Below are positions 11,172-22,224 of a stretch of DNA of 64,000 nt, piece after piece (the first letter of the stretch is position 1; each line of letters begins with the position of its first letter). The stretch spans positions 372,001 through 436,000 of the forward strand of contig JALQBC010000014.1 of assembly GCA_023375675.1 (NCBI GenBank), in the 5' to 3' direction. The notes beneath the pieces are model-generated. The model worked only from the letters and a program-made list of their open reading frames with translations. It had not been told where the DNA came from and did not search any database. This DNA is from Cytospora piceicola (Eukaryota; Ascomycota; Sordariomycetes; Diaporthales; Cytosporaceae). A program made the position numbers and the translations under genes.

Positions 11172-12398
11172 TCAGTCTCGCCACTCACCACCATTGCTCA
11201 CACCACTGGGTACCCTCGAGCTGCTCCCTGGCTCGTCCTCGTCCTCGTCGAGGGCCAGGGCCAGCTCGTCAGGGTCCTTCATCTTGGCGTCGGGGTCGAC
11301 GGACTCGCCGTCCGCATCCACGATGCCGTGCTCCTCCTCGCTGAACGGCACGCCGTCCTGGCCCGGGAGCCCCTCGTCGGCGCTGACCGAGATGCCCCGC
11401 CTCCCCCAGGCCGACCTCGCGGGCCCGCGGCCGTTGCCGCCCAGTGCCGGGGCGCTCTCCTCGTCGTCGCCCCCGCCGCGCTGGCCGTCGACGTTCTTCC
11501 CGAAGATGCGCCTCAGGAGCCAGCTCCGGCGCATGTCGTCCGCGTCCACGACGCCGCCGCTGCGGAGCTTGACGCGCTGGCGGGTGTAGTACACCCACGC
11601 GAAGTCGGCGTAAAGGGCCGTCTGGACCACGCCGAAGATGACCTGGACGGCCTTGGGGTGGGCGTCCATGCTGTCGAACTCGCGCGAGATCCAGTTCAGG
11701 ATGTAGAGCACGCGATACATGCCCAGCGCGAGGAGGTAGTAGCTGTCTATAACGGTGGGGACGCTGGTCTGTCGGAGGAGGAGGAGCTGCGGGAGGACAC
11801 AGATGGATTCGAGAATGTAGGAAAAGTCCCAGAGCCACTGCGCGCAGTTACGGTCAGAAAATTCGTCCTTTGTCATGGAAATCAGCAAGGTTCAGACTCA
11901 CATAGAAGACGCTCCAGTCTACCGTCTTGTGTAGCATCAACATAATGAGGGGTGACGACAGTAGGGCTCCGAAGAAACAACCTGCGCCCAGCTTCCATGA
12001 AAGCTCCTTTTCCCTTGTGCGGGGGAAGACCCATTGCATTACTCCAAGGGTGTAGAACGAAGAAAGGATGTAGAAGATCTTGAAAATCAAGTTGTACTTG
12101 GACCGCGTTGAGAAGATGTCTGTGTATCGCGCCAGGAACACTACTGTATAAAGGGCTTGGGTGATGAGGGATACGCCTGGACGACATCAGGGTCAGCACT
12201 GTCGGCCGGGAATACTGGAGGGGCATTGGGAACAGGCCTTACCTTCTGCGCTTCTGTTGCGATGTATGGAGAATAGGAGGATGAATTTCGAGGCGAGGTG
12301 ACTAAAGTCTCCGGCAATGCGGAAGGGCTGTACACGACATTCAGTGATGCTGTATTGAGTGGCTCCTCTGTCTTGACTCTTACATTCCACGCTGTCAT
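11172..12398 (-). CDS. ERD2: ER lumen protein-retaining receptor (KDEL/HDEL receptor) with long acidic tail
   Basis: Seven-helix Golgi receptor that returns HDEL-tagged proteins to the ER. Exons: 12398-12384, 12327-12243, 12176-11902, 11837-11172; 346 residues. The first exon is only five codons (MTAWN) and joins to PFRIAGDFSHLASKFILL, the diagnostic N-terminus. SIHRNRSAEGVSLITQALY, FLARYTDIF and the core up to YYTRQRVKLRSGG (about residue 225) follow the family closely. Usual length is about 210-220 residues. Here about 120 more follow, Gly/Asp/Glu-rich and predicted disordered, ending NGGEWRD. All three introns have good donors (GTAAGA, GTAAGG, GTGAGT). A similar tail occurs, to my recollection, in other Sordariomycete ERD2 proteins. 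It would lie on the cytosolic side and could affect COPI sorting (inference). Confidence 0.94.
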
Positions 12399-13507
12399 TT
12401 TGAATTGGTATTGCACGTCTCGACAGGTCGAGACAAAAGCGTCAGGAACTTCGTAGTATAGGTTGAGTGTCTGGCCTTCAAAGGCGACGCTGTCGCAAGT
12501 AACAACGTTCGTTTGCGCACGCTACAAGGAGAGTCCGGCGCGGGATGCTGTGCATCTGAAAGAACGTGAGCAGATGAAGACGCTTGCGAGGCAAGTAGTA
12601 AGGGAGATTGATCCTCTGTGCTCGTCGTCGCTATCTCTTCCTTGCTGCCTAGTGAGCTTCTAACTGTTGAGATGGAGGGTCGTCTTAGTCGACGACTTTA
12701 CGTGGAGCTCGTGGGATAACGTATCAGCTGTGGGCCTGAGGACGTCACGCATACAAAAGAACCCTGCTAGCTGCCGGCCTTCGGCAGACCCCGATTCCCG
12801 CAACTTGTTCTTTGTTGCATATTTCCACTTTAAGCTTGATCCTTGATCGATATCGCTTCATCAACGTCTGTATTATCTCTGAGGCACAGACCAGACCAAA
12901 CCTAGAATTTGTTATTTCCTCAAATCGACCTTTACAAAACATTGATAAGAAATAAATGTTTGGCTGCTGTTTATATACTCGGCTCTTGTTTGTTGAAAGT
13001 ATGTAGGCGTATTAAACCTTCCTACCTACCCTAGGGTAATTCACGTACGCAGGCTGCCTCCGGACGTACTACGCTTATAGAGGCCACCTGATTCTGAGAT
13101 AAACTCTCTATACCTATAGATCACCAGATGTCCGAGACTCACTTGTGCAGATGTGGGCTTTGAATTATCATTTTTCCTTTGTATTCGCTATTCATAATTT
13201 TGAGACCGTAACCAAGTAATATCATATCTTGCAATATCCCACCAACACCAAGCTGTATGTAAGACCGATATAAAAGACTCTCAACACTGCCCCGCGTCCC
13301 TGAAAACTCCTTTTTCAACAGGCATTAGACAAATTGCACTGAAAATTTCGTGGCCCTTCACACAGACTTACCGAGTCTCTTATAAGCGAATTACTCGGCC
13401 CTCTCCCAGGTTCTCGCCAAAGGTTGTATCGAACGGTATTGCCGCGGCAATATAGGGAACACGACCCTGTTCAGAACCTTAACAGTACCCCGGGAATATC
13501 TATATTA
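12399..13507. other. Intergenic region, ERD2 promoter and LicD gene 3' end
   Basis: 1.1 kb with no supported gene. The part next to 12398 is the ERD2 promoter; the part next to 13508 is the 3' UTR of the LicD-family gene. Includes a CCTACCTACCCTAGGG stretch near 13021. Confidence 0.55.
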
Positions 13508-14474
13508 TTATGGTGTTGGAAAGGGGTCCTCAAGTGGCTCGACCTGTCGATCGGTTTCGTCACGTTGAAGTTTGTCCCCAGACGAGTATGACACGGGCGT
13601 CTTGGGTAGCCACTCCATCTTCTCATCGCTGAATATGTGGCTGCGGAGGGAGGAGTCAGCAAGCTGCAAGCTCTGGGCTGCAATGGATCGACGACAAGAC
13701 TCACTCCGCGAACTCGGTTTTGACCAGTCCTTTGGTGCCGTACTCAGCCTCCAGTATTTGCTGGTACCTGAAAGGTATCTTGACCGGAGACCCCTCAAAC
13801 GTTGTAGTACGCAAAGGGTAGAGATATGTATCTCGGAACTCATGGCCATCTTTGCAATACAGTATGCCCTCCCCCGCGGGATGATCTGGGTTGTACCTGA
13901 CGGCTGTGATGTCGATGAACAAGCCATTCTCCGTGTCGATCCACCTCGCGTCGATAACGTTGAGCTTGTCCGTCTGCTCTCGGTTGACATAATGTGGGTT
14001 GACCTCCAGCATGTAATCTCGACCGGCTGGGATCCGGGGGGTCTTATAGTTAAAGACGGACATGTTGTAATATGATGCAAGGTAGTGTATACTGGCCTCA
14101 GACACCTGGACGTCCACATCTGTGTCCCAAGGCATGATCTTCTTCCCCCACCACCAACCTAACAAGGAGCCATGCATGAGCCAAGTCTCGATACCGAGGT
14201 CAGAGAGGGTCCACAGATACGTCTGCACCAGGTTCTTCAGTGCCGACTTTTGGTCGTTGTAAGAGAGCACCTTCTCGGCAAATCGGCCATCGTAGTGAAG
14301 ATGAAACGTCGACTCGTGGAAATATTTCTCTGGTGAGTCATATTTCCTCGTACTCATGTCCTTGTGCAGCCTTCTCCTCACTTGTGAGAATTCGGCATCT
14401 CCTCTGACGCTGGGGACGATTGCCAAGTTCCCCAAGGCGAGCATGAATAGGGACAGGGCTTTATTGAGCTGCAT
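13508..14474 (-). CDS. Secreted/ER LicD-family phosphotransferase-like protein
   Basis: LicD/fukutin-type nucleotidyltransferase-fold proteins transfer phosphoalkyl or phosphosugar groups to glycans; the fungal members include the Mnn4 mannosylphosphate factors. Exons 14474-13705 and 13640-13508 (intron 64 nt, GTGAGT...CCGCAG, with a GCTGACT branch) give 300 residues. The N-terminus (MQLNKALSLFMLALGNLAIV) is a signal peptide or anchor. The hallmark is at residues 100-122: LMHGSLLGWWWG then IMPWDTDVDVQV, the conserved HGxLLG and WDxDxD metal-binding residues. A second block (NGLFIDITAVRYNP) and FEGSPVKIPFRYQQIL complete the domain. Its acceptor substrate cannot be inferred from the window. Confidence 0.88.
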
Positions 14475-16002
14475 GGTGGGTGAGGAAGATGGTGTGAAAA
14501 ATCACCCGATGGAGGAGGCAGTGGTTGAAGAAATATTTTGGTTGTCGGCAAGATGCCAGAAATATAACAAGTAGGACCCCAAGATTGGCTGGCGTTTGTC
14601 GGTGTCGGCTGCAGTCGCGCGGCCAGCCAGTCTAGGAAAATCGACAGATGAGTGATGAGGTTGGTCTCAGTGGCAGAAGCCGTCGTACAAGTTGCTCTAC
14701 CTTGAAAGTCCTCGCAACCGAGCTGAGACGATGAGACAATTGAGACCGACAAGGTTCTCAAGGATACACTGAACGTTGCAAGCGGCATAGACGGGGGAAG
14801 TAGTCCAACGTCGAGGTAAAGCCTTCTCCTGACCCAGAGGATGGCAGGACTAATACAGTATATGGGCCGATGAGCCGCATGTAGAGTCTTAGTTGCACAT
14901 GGGATGAATTATGAAAGACTCAGGGGGGTTTCCTCAGGTCAAACGAGGTCGCTCTGAAATCATTCATGAGCACGCGACACTACATATGAGCAACTTGTGA
15001 ACTCACCAGCAGTTAGTCCTCTGGGGACAAGTCTAAACGTTTCGAGACATGGGCCGTCAACGACCTTGACCATGACGCATGCTCGGCATACGCATGCGAT
15101 GCTCTTTTTGGAAATTCGCTTGTAAGGAATCTGTGCACGTGGAACGCAGTGGGGACGGTAATATTGAGCGGGATGTGAGACCGCGTCAGCTCAACTGCTC
15201 TGAGACACACACGCACACACGAGAAATGGTTCTCAAATCGGCGGAGAGCGTGAGGGTTCCCGTTTGTGAGGGAGGTACACATGTAGATCGTACCCGGCTC
15301 GGGTTGCCGGGCATACGTACCACACAGTACGGTCAAATAATGAACTTTGAATGGACATGTACTGTACTAGCTACCTAGGTAATTATGGGGACAGCATCGG
15401 AGCATTAGACACAGACTGCCTGATCGGAGTCCAAAGTTCTCTGGAGAATAAAGAGCCCAAGACATATCGTAACTATTGCTGTATCACTGATCGAGGATTT
15501 TATTCTATAGCGCAATGACGGTGCTAGCGGTGACCTTTTCTAGACTAGCCGCTTGCATATACTTGGAACATGATGTGCTAAAGAAAACTTATGAGACCAA
15601 ATAAGACCAGGCGAATCATTGTATCCCTTGAAGAAAGCTCCTTACTAGAAGGCATTTGTTGTGTTTCAGGGGCACTGGCTAGGGAAGAAGAGGGTAATGG
15701 AGCTTGTCCTAACCCTAACCCCTCATCCTAGTATGTAGATTGCATCACCCGCCCGACGCGGTCGGCGCGTCTCCCAACCTCGATACCACGAGCCAGACCC
15801 CAACGCCGCCGCCTAAATACACCACTCCGCACACAACTCTTGCGAGCCGCTTCCCAAACAATTGCATGGCGTACATAGCATTGCTGGCAATTGCAAGTTC
15901 CTAATATGAAGTCTTGCGCAGTATGGATTTAAGTGAGCTACCTATTTTCCCTTCCCCAGGAAGAACGTGTCTGATCTGTGGTCTCTAGCCCGTGAAGAAC
16001 GC
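14475..16002. other. Intergenic region between divergent LicD and AME1-like genes
   Basis: 1.5 kb with no supported gene; promoters of both flanking genes. Contains a short CA-rich run near 15207, one ACCTAGGT motif at 15373-15380 and a telobox-like motif (listed separately). Confidence 0.55.
15708..15722. promoter_or_regulatory. Telobox-like CCTAACCCTAACCCC motif
   Basis: Two overlapping telomere-type CCCTAA units lie about 290 nt upstream of the AME1-like start. Such ACCCTAA boxes are bound by Tbf1-type factors in yeasts and act in promoters; use here is inference. Confidence 0.4.
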
Positions 16003-18025
16003 ATGCGATCGCGCATGCGCGGCGCTGCGTAAGTATAGCCCTCGATTGCATATGAAGCATAGTACCAGCGCTGATAGCCCTGTTTCAAGACGTCACCAAG
16101 TACAGAACGCAGACTTCGGCAATCTGTTTTCCATCCCAGGCATCGCGCCTCTCGCCGAATTCGCACCAGAGCCCGTACCAGAACCAGAGTCTTCTGAGCC
16201 AGCTGCACCATCTCCAGTGCCATCGCCAGTGCAGTCTCAAGTCCGACGCACCAACCCGAACACTTCAGCCAAGAGGAGGCGGCTGGACTCTGAAGGGACG
16301 GCTGCGTCCATTCACCAGTCGCATCCGCCGACACAACCGCCACCTAATCAGTCAAGTTCCGGAAGCCGACGTTCGCAGCGTATCTCGCGTTCTCCGACGA
16401 ATATCGATCCATATGACCTCGCAAATGCGCCTGCCCCCGCAGACGAGAATGAAGCTGCCCAAAATCCCACACCAAGCCGTGCGACGGCCAGACGCGCCCC
16501 AGGGAACGGGGCTGCAGCGCCAAGGTCGGCAGCTCAGAATGCTCCAATACAGTCCTCGCCCCTCTCAGCAGTCCCACTTTCAGAAGAGATAGGCGAAAGC
16601 CCTGCCGACCAGCCCGGAAGCGGGCAGCGACGGAGAGTGCGAGCCAGCGATACTATAACCTCGAGCGCACTACTTCAGTCGGCCCTCCGGGCGGATGATA
16701 ATGACCCGGCTGATAGGGGCATCCAATCTTCCTCGCCGCTTTCCCGAAAGTCGAGGAAGAGTGTGGCCGAGACAGTAGCGTCAAGAACATCGACACAAAC
16801 GAGCCTCCGGCGGAGCGCACGGTTGTCTGGCAGTAGCGACGATGAGGCTAATGAACTGTCGTCGGATATGCTGACCCCGATCGGGGAGGTTGGTGCCGTG
16901 GACGTGCCCCAGGACGACGAGCTCGGAGAGGCTGAAGTGGCGGAAATCGAGGAGAGCATAATAGATCAGGCTGGTCCAGATAAATCTGCGGAGGCTGAAG
17001 TCGCCGAGGAGATCGATGATCGAGAGGCTGCACGCCGTCTTGGCAGGAAACGTCCGCGGAGAGGTATTCCAGTTGTGTCACCGGAACTGTCGCCAGACTT
17101 AGCCTCAGAGGAAGTCGCAGAAGAACCAAGGGTGAATCGTCCGCGCAGACCACCACCGCCAATGCCTATAAAGAGGAGTCCAGCAAGACAGAAGCAGCCG
17201 AAAGCGCCCCGGGCTAAACCTAGAAAACCGGCGCCAGCACGGAAGAGGAAGACAGGAGGGGTTGGTGGACCATCGGTACCGGTCAAAATCCAACGGTTTA
17301 CCAAACCACGGCACCTCGATGAGAACGATGCGGACGCGGATGATATCCTTAACGTCGAGATACCATTCGCAAACCGAGGTGGTGTCAACGCTGTGGATGT
17401 CCTTGCGCAGATGTGCGAGGAGATCATCGACGTGAGCCTACAGAAACTCAAGGAGGCCTTTGGTACTGCTCAAGATGCTGCCATCAAAAAGGAGTTGCGG
17501 ACAAAGACGAGGGCTTTGGAGGCTTTCCAAGAGGAGTTAAGAACCCGTTTCCTGGAACATACGATCGCACTCGATACCCTGTTTGCGCTGAAGAGGCGTG
17601 TTCGCGAAGCACAAAAGCAAAAGCTGAAGTTGCGAGAGAGAATCATACAGATCAGGGCGGAGCGGGAGCAGGTTGCCCTCCGGATGGACGCCGTTAGACT
17701 CAAGCACGATGAAGACAGCAAGGAGGCTTTGGTATGGATTCCCCTTCAGTCCTTCTTTCCACGGGGGTTTGTGTCTCACTAACAGTACGAACAGCACAAC
17801 ATCAACGTTTCGTCAGCAATGCATGATATTGATCTGGCGATCGAGCAGGGCCGTGCCGCCGCTGAAATCTCGGGGAAGGACCAGAAGACGGCGGATCTCT
17901 CCAACCTGGAAGTGCTCATTAGCAGGGTCATGGAGCAGGCTTGTAGCGCCGGCCCGAGTGGAGGTGCGCTGAAGCAGATTCGCAGCTTCAATGCCTTCTT
18001 GGAACGAGCTGCGACTGTACTATGA
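16003..18025 (+). CDS. AT-hook/coiled-coil nuclear protein, probable inner-kinetochore AME1/CENP-U-like
   Basis: Likely exons: 16003-16028, 16078-17731, 17795-18025, 636 residues. The first half is low-complexity (Pro, Ser, acidic patches) with several basic Lys/Arg-Pro clusters such as KRPRRG and RKRKTGG that resemble AT-hooks. The conserved C-terminal third starts at IPFANRGGVNAVDVLAQM and becomes a long coiled coil (EAFQEELRTRFLEHTIALD, KLKLRERIIQIRAEREQVA). This layout matches the fungal AME1/CENP-U family, a DNA- and Mis12-contacting subunit of the constitutive centromere complex; I am moderately sure. The 3' intron (GTATGG...GAACAG) is clear. The 5' end is less so: the first intron is only 49 nt, and in-frame residues LAREE before the chosen ATG could mean an earlier exon. 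Confidence 0.6.
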
Positions 18026-18393
18026 TATTGAAATAACGAAGACAGACGACTGTTATGCCGAACACTCCTTGCTTGCAGCCTCTTATTACCCAAATCACGA
18101 TGGTGATGTGGTACCTGACTGGTTTTCTATAAGCTGTTCAATATGCTCCTTACGTTCAATGTCGCCGTTAGTAGAGAGCTAGGCAGATGGTATCCAGGGT
18201 AAAACCCGAGGTGGTCACTGGGAACACACTGATCATACTGATATGCAGTCTCACAATGTCGCGTTGTCACATGTTTGTCCTATACACCTTGGTTCTCAAC
18301 TTGGTGGGCTTCCGAATCCATCAAGGTGTCGCAGCTTGGATCCATATCATTATGCAGCCAACGTGCCAACTGATCAAAGAATGCTTCTCAGCA
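18026..18393. other. Convergent 3' intergenic region
   Basis: 368 nt between the 3' ends of the AME1-like and GNAT genes; UTR sequence only, nothing else seen. Confidence 0.6.
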
Positions 18394-19098
18394 CTATGCA
18401 TCCTGTCCTCTCACAGGCCTCCACATACAAAGATGCGTATCGACGCCTTCGTAGCCCAGCTGAGCCATATCAAACTCCATCGTCTTTAGCACGCGCAACC
18501 CGAACTTCTCATACATTGGCCTGCCCGGCACACTGGCCTCGAGGTATATCTCGACGCCATCCTCATCGGCTCTTTCAAGGCCCCACTTGAACAGCAGACT
18601 CGCAGCCCCGCGGCGCCGATACTCAGGAGCAGTGACAATCATCCCGAGCCCTACCAGAAGCTACACTTAGCAGGATGGCTAGGCCCCCTGGTAGGAGACT
18701 GGTCTCATAAATGACTTACAGTAGTGTGGCCGGCCCTTCAACACCTCGGCACGATATTTCAGGAAGGGGAGGTAGAACTGCGGCAGAGGCCATTCAGGGA
18801 GCTCGGGGCCCCTGGCCAGCTCCTCTTCGGTCGAGGCCGGGTAAAAGTACCACGTTGCCCAAGCCATCATGTTGCCGGTCGCTGGGTCGGCGACCTTGAG
18901 GAAGGTGGCCTTGGGTTCGTCGCGGAAGGTCCTCCGGTGCCGTTCCGCGAGCCTCGCGAGGCCGGCGGGCGTCCGCTCGCGCTCCAGGATGATCTTTTGC
19001 ATGTCGTCGACGGGGTTCCCGTAGACCTCCATGCGGGCCGCCTCATCGAAGTCGGCCTCCTCCATCGGGAGGAGCTGGGGGGCTGGCGGTGCGGTCAT
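18394..19098 (-). CDS. GNAT-family N-acetyltransferase
   Basis: Acetyl-CoA-dependent transfer to an unknown amine. Exons 19098-18720 and 18650-18394 give 211 residues. The start MTAPPAPQLLPMEEADFDEAARM opens the first GNAT strand and helix. Motif A reads LGMIVTAPEYRRRGAASLLF, with the R-R-x-G-A pyrophosphate-binding loop. I chose the acceptor GGTAG at 18655-18651 over the nearer GTGTAG because only this one joins HY to WLGMIVTAPEYRRRG in frame, as the family needs. YLEASVPGRPMYEKFGLRV is motif B. This type is common in Pezizomycotina, often beside metabolic genes; here the neighbours give no hint of substrate. Confidence 0.85.
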
Positions 19099-19930
19099 GA
19101 TGGCTATGTGAGGCGTTGGTTCACTGGTCGGGTTGTGATGAGTTGGCCCGTCGAGAAGTCTTGGGGTTACCTATAGGTATAGCAAGCCAGTTTAGATGTG
19201 GATAATGACGATATATACTTGCATCCCCTCTTCTACCCCCTCCGTCTTCTTGAGCCCATTGCCACGTACCCAGGTGCTCGCCGGCCCGGAGACCGGAGCT
19301 AGCGGCAATCGAGCCAAAGGTCCGAGGAGGATCCGGCGGAAGCGGAGCCGACATAACCTCAAATCCGGAGCTTTTCCTTAGGTCAGAGAAAGAATGGCTT
19401 GTCTCATCACGGAATCGAACTACGTGATTCTGTCCTGAATGGATCATCACTGAGTAGCCGGCGGTTCACACCTACCGTTGGCTGCAGTCGTGGTTGAAGA
19501 TACTTGCTACTTTGGTGCTTGGGGCTTGGGATAAGAAACCAGTGTTCCTTCATCGTGTACCTTCTTCGAAGTTTGCATCAAGTGCATGTCTGTATGTGGT
19601 CCTGTAAGTGTGCGATCAACAACCATGAATTAATTGTAATAATAACAGAGTGGCTGGACGGGATGATGAGTGATGATATCATCTATCTATCCTCCAACAT
19701 CCCCCAAATCCAAGGAATTACTAGGTGTAAGATGATAAGTGGCAAAAATATATTCTTCTTCACTGCAAACACACATGACAGGTCTACGAGCCCATCGATT
19801 ATTGAATTTCAGAAACCTATTCAGCAGCAAGAATCCCTTTGGCCCACTTCATCGTCTGTTAACTCCCTACGGCCCAAGAACACCATCCTATCTCAGCCCG
19901 AACTTCAGCACCAAGCGCACCTCCGCCAAG
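19099..19930. other. Intergenic region with tRNA-like Pol III boxes
   Basis: 832 nt between the divergent GNAT and zinc-protein genes. Around 19411-19458 (minus strand) there is an A-box-like CTACTCAGTGATG followed by a B-box-like AGTTCGATTCC, without a foldable tRNA (see findings). Otherwise promoter and leader; in-frame codons upstream of 19931 exist but look like leader. Confidence 0.5.
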
Positions 19931-20821
19931 ATGAGTTGGATGGACAGCTGGTCGCGTCCTTCAAAGTCTCAGGCTACTCCGGCACCCTACTACCTGCTCC
20001 CCGGTGGAGAGTCGACGCCCTATTGCCACTCATGTGGACGGGTGATCAACTCGAGGCGGAACACCAAGTCAGCCGCGGACGACAAGAACCCGGTCAAGTA
20101 TTGCTCCAGCAGCTGTCGCGCGCACAAGCCAGGCAAGCTCGACCGCGAGATCGAGAGCGTGTTTGTGCGCTTTTTGACCGGCGAGGAAAAGACGGGGGCT
20201 CGTGACCAGGAGCCCAAGCGGGCTCACAAGCCAAAAAAGGGGGCTGCTGGGAAGAAGACGAAGGGCGATGCGAGGATACTGGTGTCTTGCGACGAGGTCG
20301 AGAGGCATGTCTTTGGAACTGATGATGACCAGGCCAGCGTCGGCTCTGGCTCTGAGGAGGGCCGCCCGTCCGCGGATGGAGACCATGATGGCATTACAGA
20401 TGACCGGACGTCGCTGCAGCTCGTCCAGGACATGGTGTACCCCACGGGAACTCTAGACGACCCGACTGCAGATTCCGTCCCCTACGTCGATGGCGATGTG
20501 CTTGCCCGGCTTTCCATCCGGAGCGGAACCAGGATCCGGCCTGCTCAGTCCGTATCAGAGGTCAACGGCAGCGTGGGCGGCGAGAAAGGGCGAGCGGAGA
20601 GGATAGATGAGACGGACGAGATGCTGGAGAAGCGCAGGCAGGGGCAGAGGAAGGTGAAACAGAGGGAGATGGTGAAGTGTGCTGCAAGGCGCGGCGTGGT
20701 GTTTGGGTTCGTTGTGGAGGGGGAAGGGGCGGAAAGGCGGAAGTGCGAGGCCGTCATGAATGCGAAGGTCGTGGAACCTAGTTTTGCAAAGGGGAATTGG
20801 GCTGTCAGGTGGAGGGAGTGA
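19931..20821 (+). CDS. Conserved fungal protein with CxxC...CxxxC zinc-binding-like motif
   Basis: Single exon, 296 residues from MSWMDSWSRPSKSQATPAPY. I chose this ATG because the family begins at MSW and the in-frame codons further upstream (from 19739) are not protein-like. Residues about 35-75 carry YCHSCGRVI and KYCSSSCRAHKPG, a C-x2-C plus C-x3-C pair that should bind one zinc. Two further conserved blocks follow: RILVSCDEVERHVFG in the middle, and near the C-terminus VNGSVGGEKGRAERIDE followed by a Lys/Arg-rich REMVKCAARRGVVFGF. The linkers are acidic and disordered. I recognise this as a protein kept across filamentous ascomycetes but know no function; a nuclear role is only a guess from the basic patches. 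Confidence 0.82.
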   Translation: MSWMDSWSRPSKSQATPAPYYLLPGGESTPYCHSCGRVINSRRNTKSAADDKNPVKYCSSSCRAHKPGKLDREIESVFVRFLTGEEKTGARDQEPKRAHKPKKGAAGKKTKGDARILVSCDEVERHVFGTDDDQASVGSGSEEGRPSADGDHDGITDDRTSLQLVQDMVYPTGTLDDPTADSVPYVDGDVLARLSIRSGTRIRPAQSVSEVNGSVGGEKGRAERIDETDEMLEKRRQGQRKVKQREMVKCAARRGVVFGFVVEGEGAERRKCEAVMNAKVVEPSFAKGNWAVRWRE

Positions 20822-21199
20822 TCGTCGTTTCCCCTGGTGGTAAGTGATACCAGTCGCGGATAGTGTCTTGATTTCAGTTCAATAGCCCTTGGTTGTCGCT
20901 CGATCTGCTCCAGTATGGTCCATACCCTCAGACGGCTTGGTTTTACTATGGCCCGAAGGACCAAGGACTTGTAAATAATAACAGAGATGTTCGTCACATT
21001 GAACTCTACATCACCTGGCCTGAACGTTAGCTATCTTGGTGTGATCTTCAGCATATCCGCGCATATAACCAAGGTGTCAAGGCTATCAGCCCAAACTTCT
21101 TACATTCATTCATCATACATGGGCATATTTCATCCGTAGCTCGTTGTTCGTCCTGTGACTTCTTTCCCAGAATAGGCATGCACTCGTATCGTGCTGGCC
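20822..21199. other. Convergent 3' intergenic region
   Basis: 378 nt between two 3' ends; no feature seen beyond UTR sequence. Confidence 0.6.
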
Positions 21200-22224
21200 T
21201 TAGGACTTCTTGTCCGAGGTAGAATCGGGCGTGCCAAACAACGCCGAAACCTTGTCCTTCAGCGTCTCCTCACCCCTGGCCTTCCTGGCCTGTCTCTCCA
21301 CCTCCTGTTCTTTCCACAGCTCCTTGACCTTGCCCACCATCTCCGCCTTGGACCTCATCTCTGCCTGTATTGCAGCCTCCTCCGCTGTCCTTTGGCTCTC
21401 GTCGACCTTCTCCAGCGCTTCCTGGTATCGCTTCCTGGCCTCTTCGCTCAAGTTTGCCAGCTGGTCTTCAGAAGCCTTCTTGGGTATAATGGGCTCGAAC
21501 TTTGGCTCAGGTAGGCCCTCCGCCTTTGCCTTCTCAATTGCGGCCTCCTGCTCCATCATCTGGTGGTACAGCTTATCGGCGTGCATTTGTATACGCTCGT
21601 CCATCTCCGGTGAGCGGTCGATGGCGTTGAGGTAGCCGAGCGCTTTCAGTAGTCTCTGTTCGTAGGGTTTGTTAGCTATCTGTCTTGTTCGGGAATGATT
21701 GATCAAGGAACTCGTGAACCCACCGACTGCATGTTATAGCACCTCTCGAACTTCCGCACCTCATCCCTGCACATGGTCATGCGGGCCCGCAGCGAGCCGC
21801 CCTTCATGCAATTGTTCCAGTCGAGCTGCTCATCGGCGCAGTTCTCCAGGGCCGCGGCCCCAATCGCCGCCTTCCGGCTCTTGAAGGCGTCCAAGACGTC
21901 TTGCAGCTTCTCGTGGTCCGACTTGGTCTCGCCCTCGACCTCGGCCAGCGGCCTGTATGTTTTCCACAGGTGTGCATATCGGCCGTCTTGGTATAGCGAT
22001 TCCCGGGGTACAGCATTGGCTGCTGCTCCGTTACGGGCTGTCCGCTCGGCGGGCGTGGTCGCCGCAGCAGGAGCTTGTTGTGCTATGGGGGGCTGATCGT
22101 CCTGGCTGGACTTTTTGTCGTACTTGACGGGCGATTCCTTCTTCAGGAATTCACGGACCTTGGGGTCGAAGTCTTGTAACGGATCGTCACTCCGTCTTCC
22201 CCAAATAGAATCGAGCCAACCCAT
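21200..22224 (-). CDS. CHCH (twin Cx9C) protein, conserved in fungi, function unknown
   Basis: Exons 22224-21724 and 21655-21200 (intron 68 nt, GTGGGT...GAACAG) give 318 residues starting MGWLDSIWGRR. Residues about 137-165 contain CADEQLDWNNC and CRDEVRKFERC, two Cx9C pairs as in Mia40-imported proteins of the mitochondrial intermembrane space. Just before lies the conserved block LYQDGRYAHLWKTYRPLAEV. After the splice the protein continues RLLKALGYLNAIDRSPEMDE, followed by a long charged helix ending DSTSDKKS. I recognise this arrangement in other filamentous fungi but not a named function. The Met at 22383 would add a segment unlike the family, so I chose 22224. Confidence 0.82.

Noticed and set aside
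11097..11945. 282-codon plus-strand frame opposite ERD2
   Set aside because: Crosses ERD2 introns and exons; ERD2 helices on the minus strand explain the region.
15708..15722. Interstitial telomere scar
   Set aside because: Only two units, in promoter position, with another such motif before CKA1; a regulatory site is simpler.
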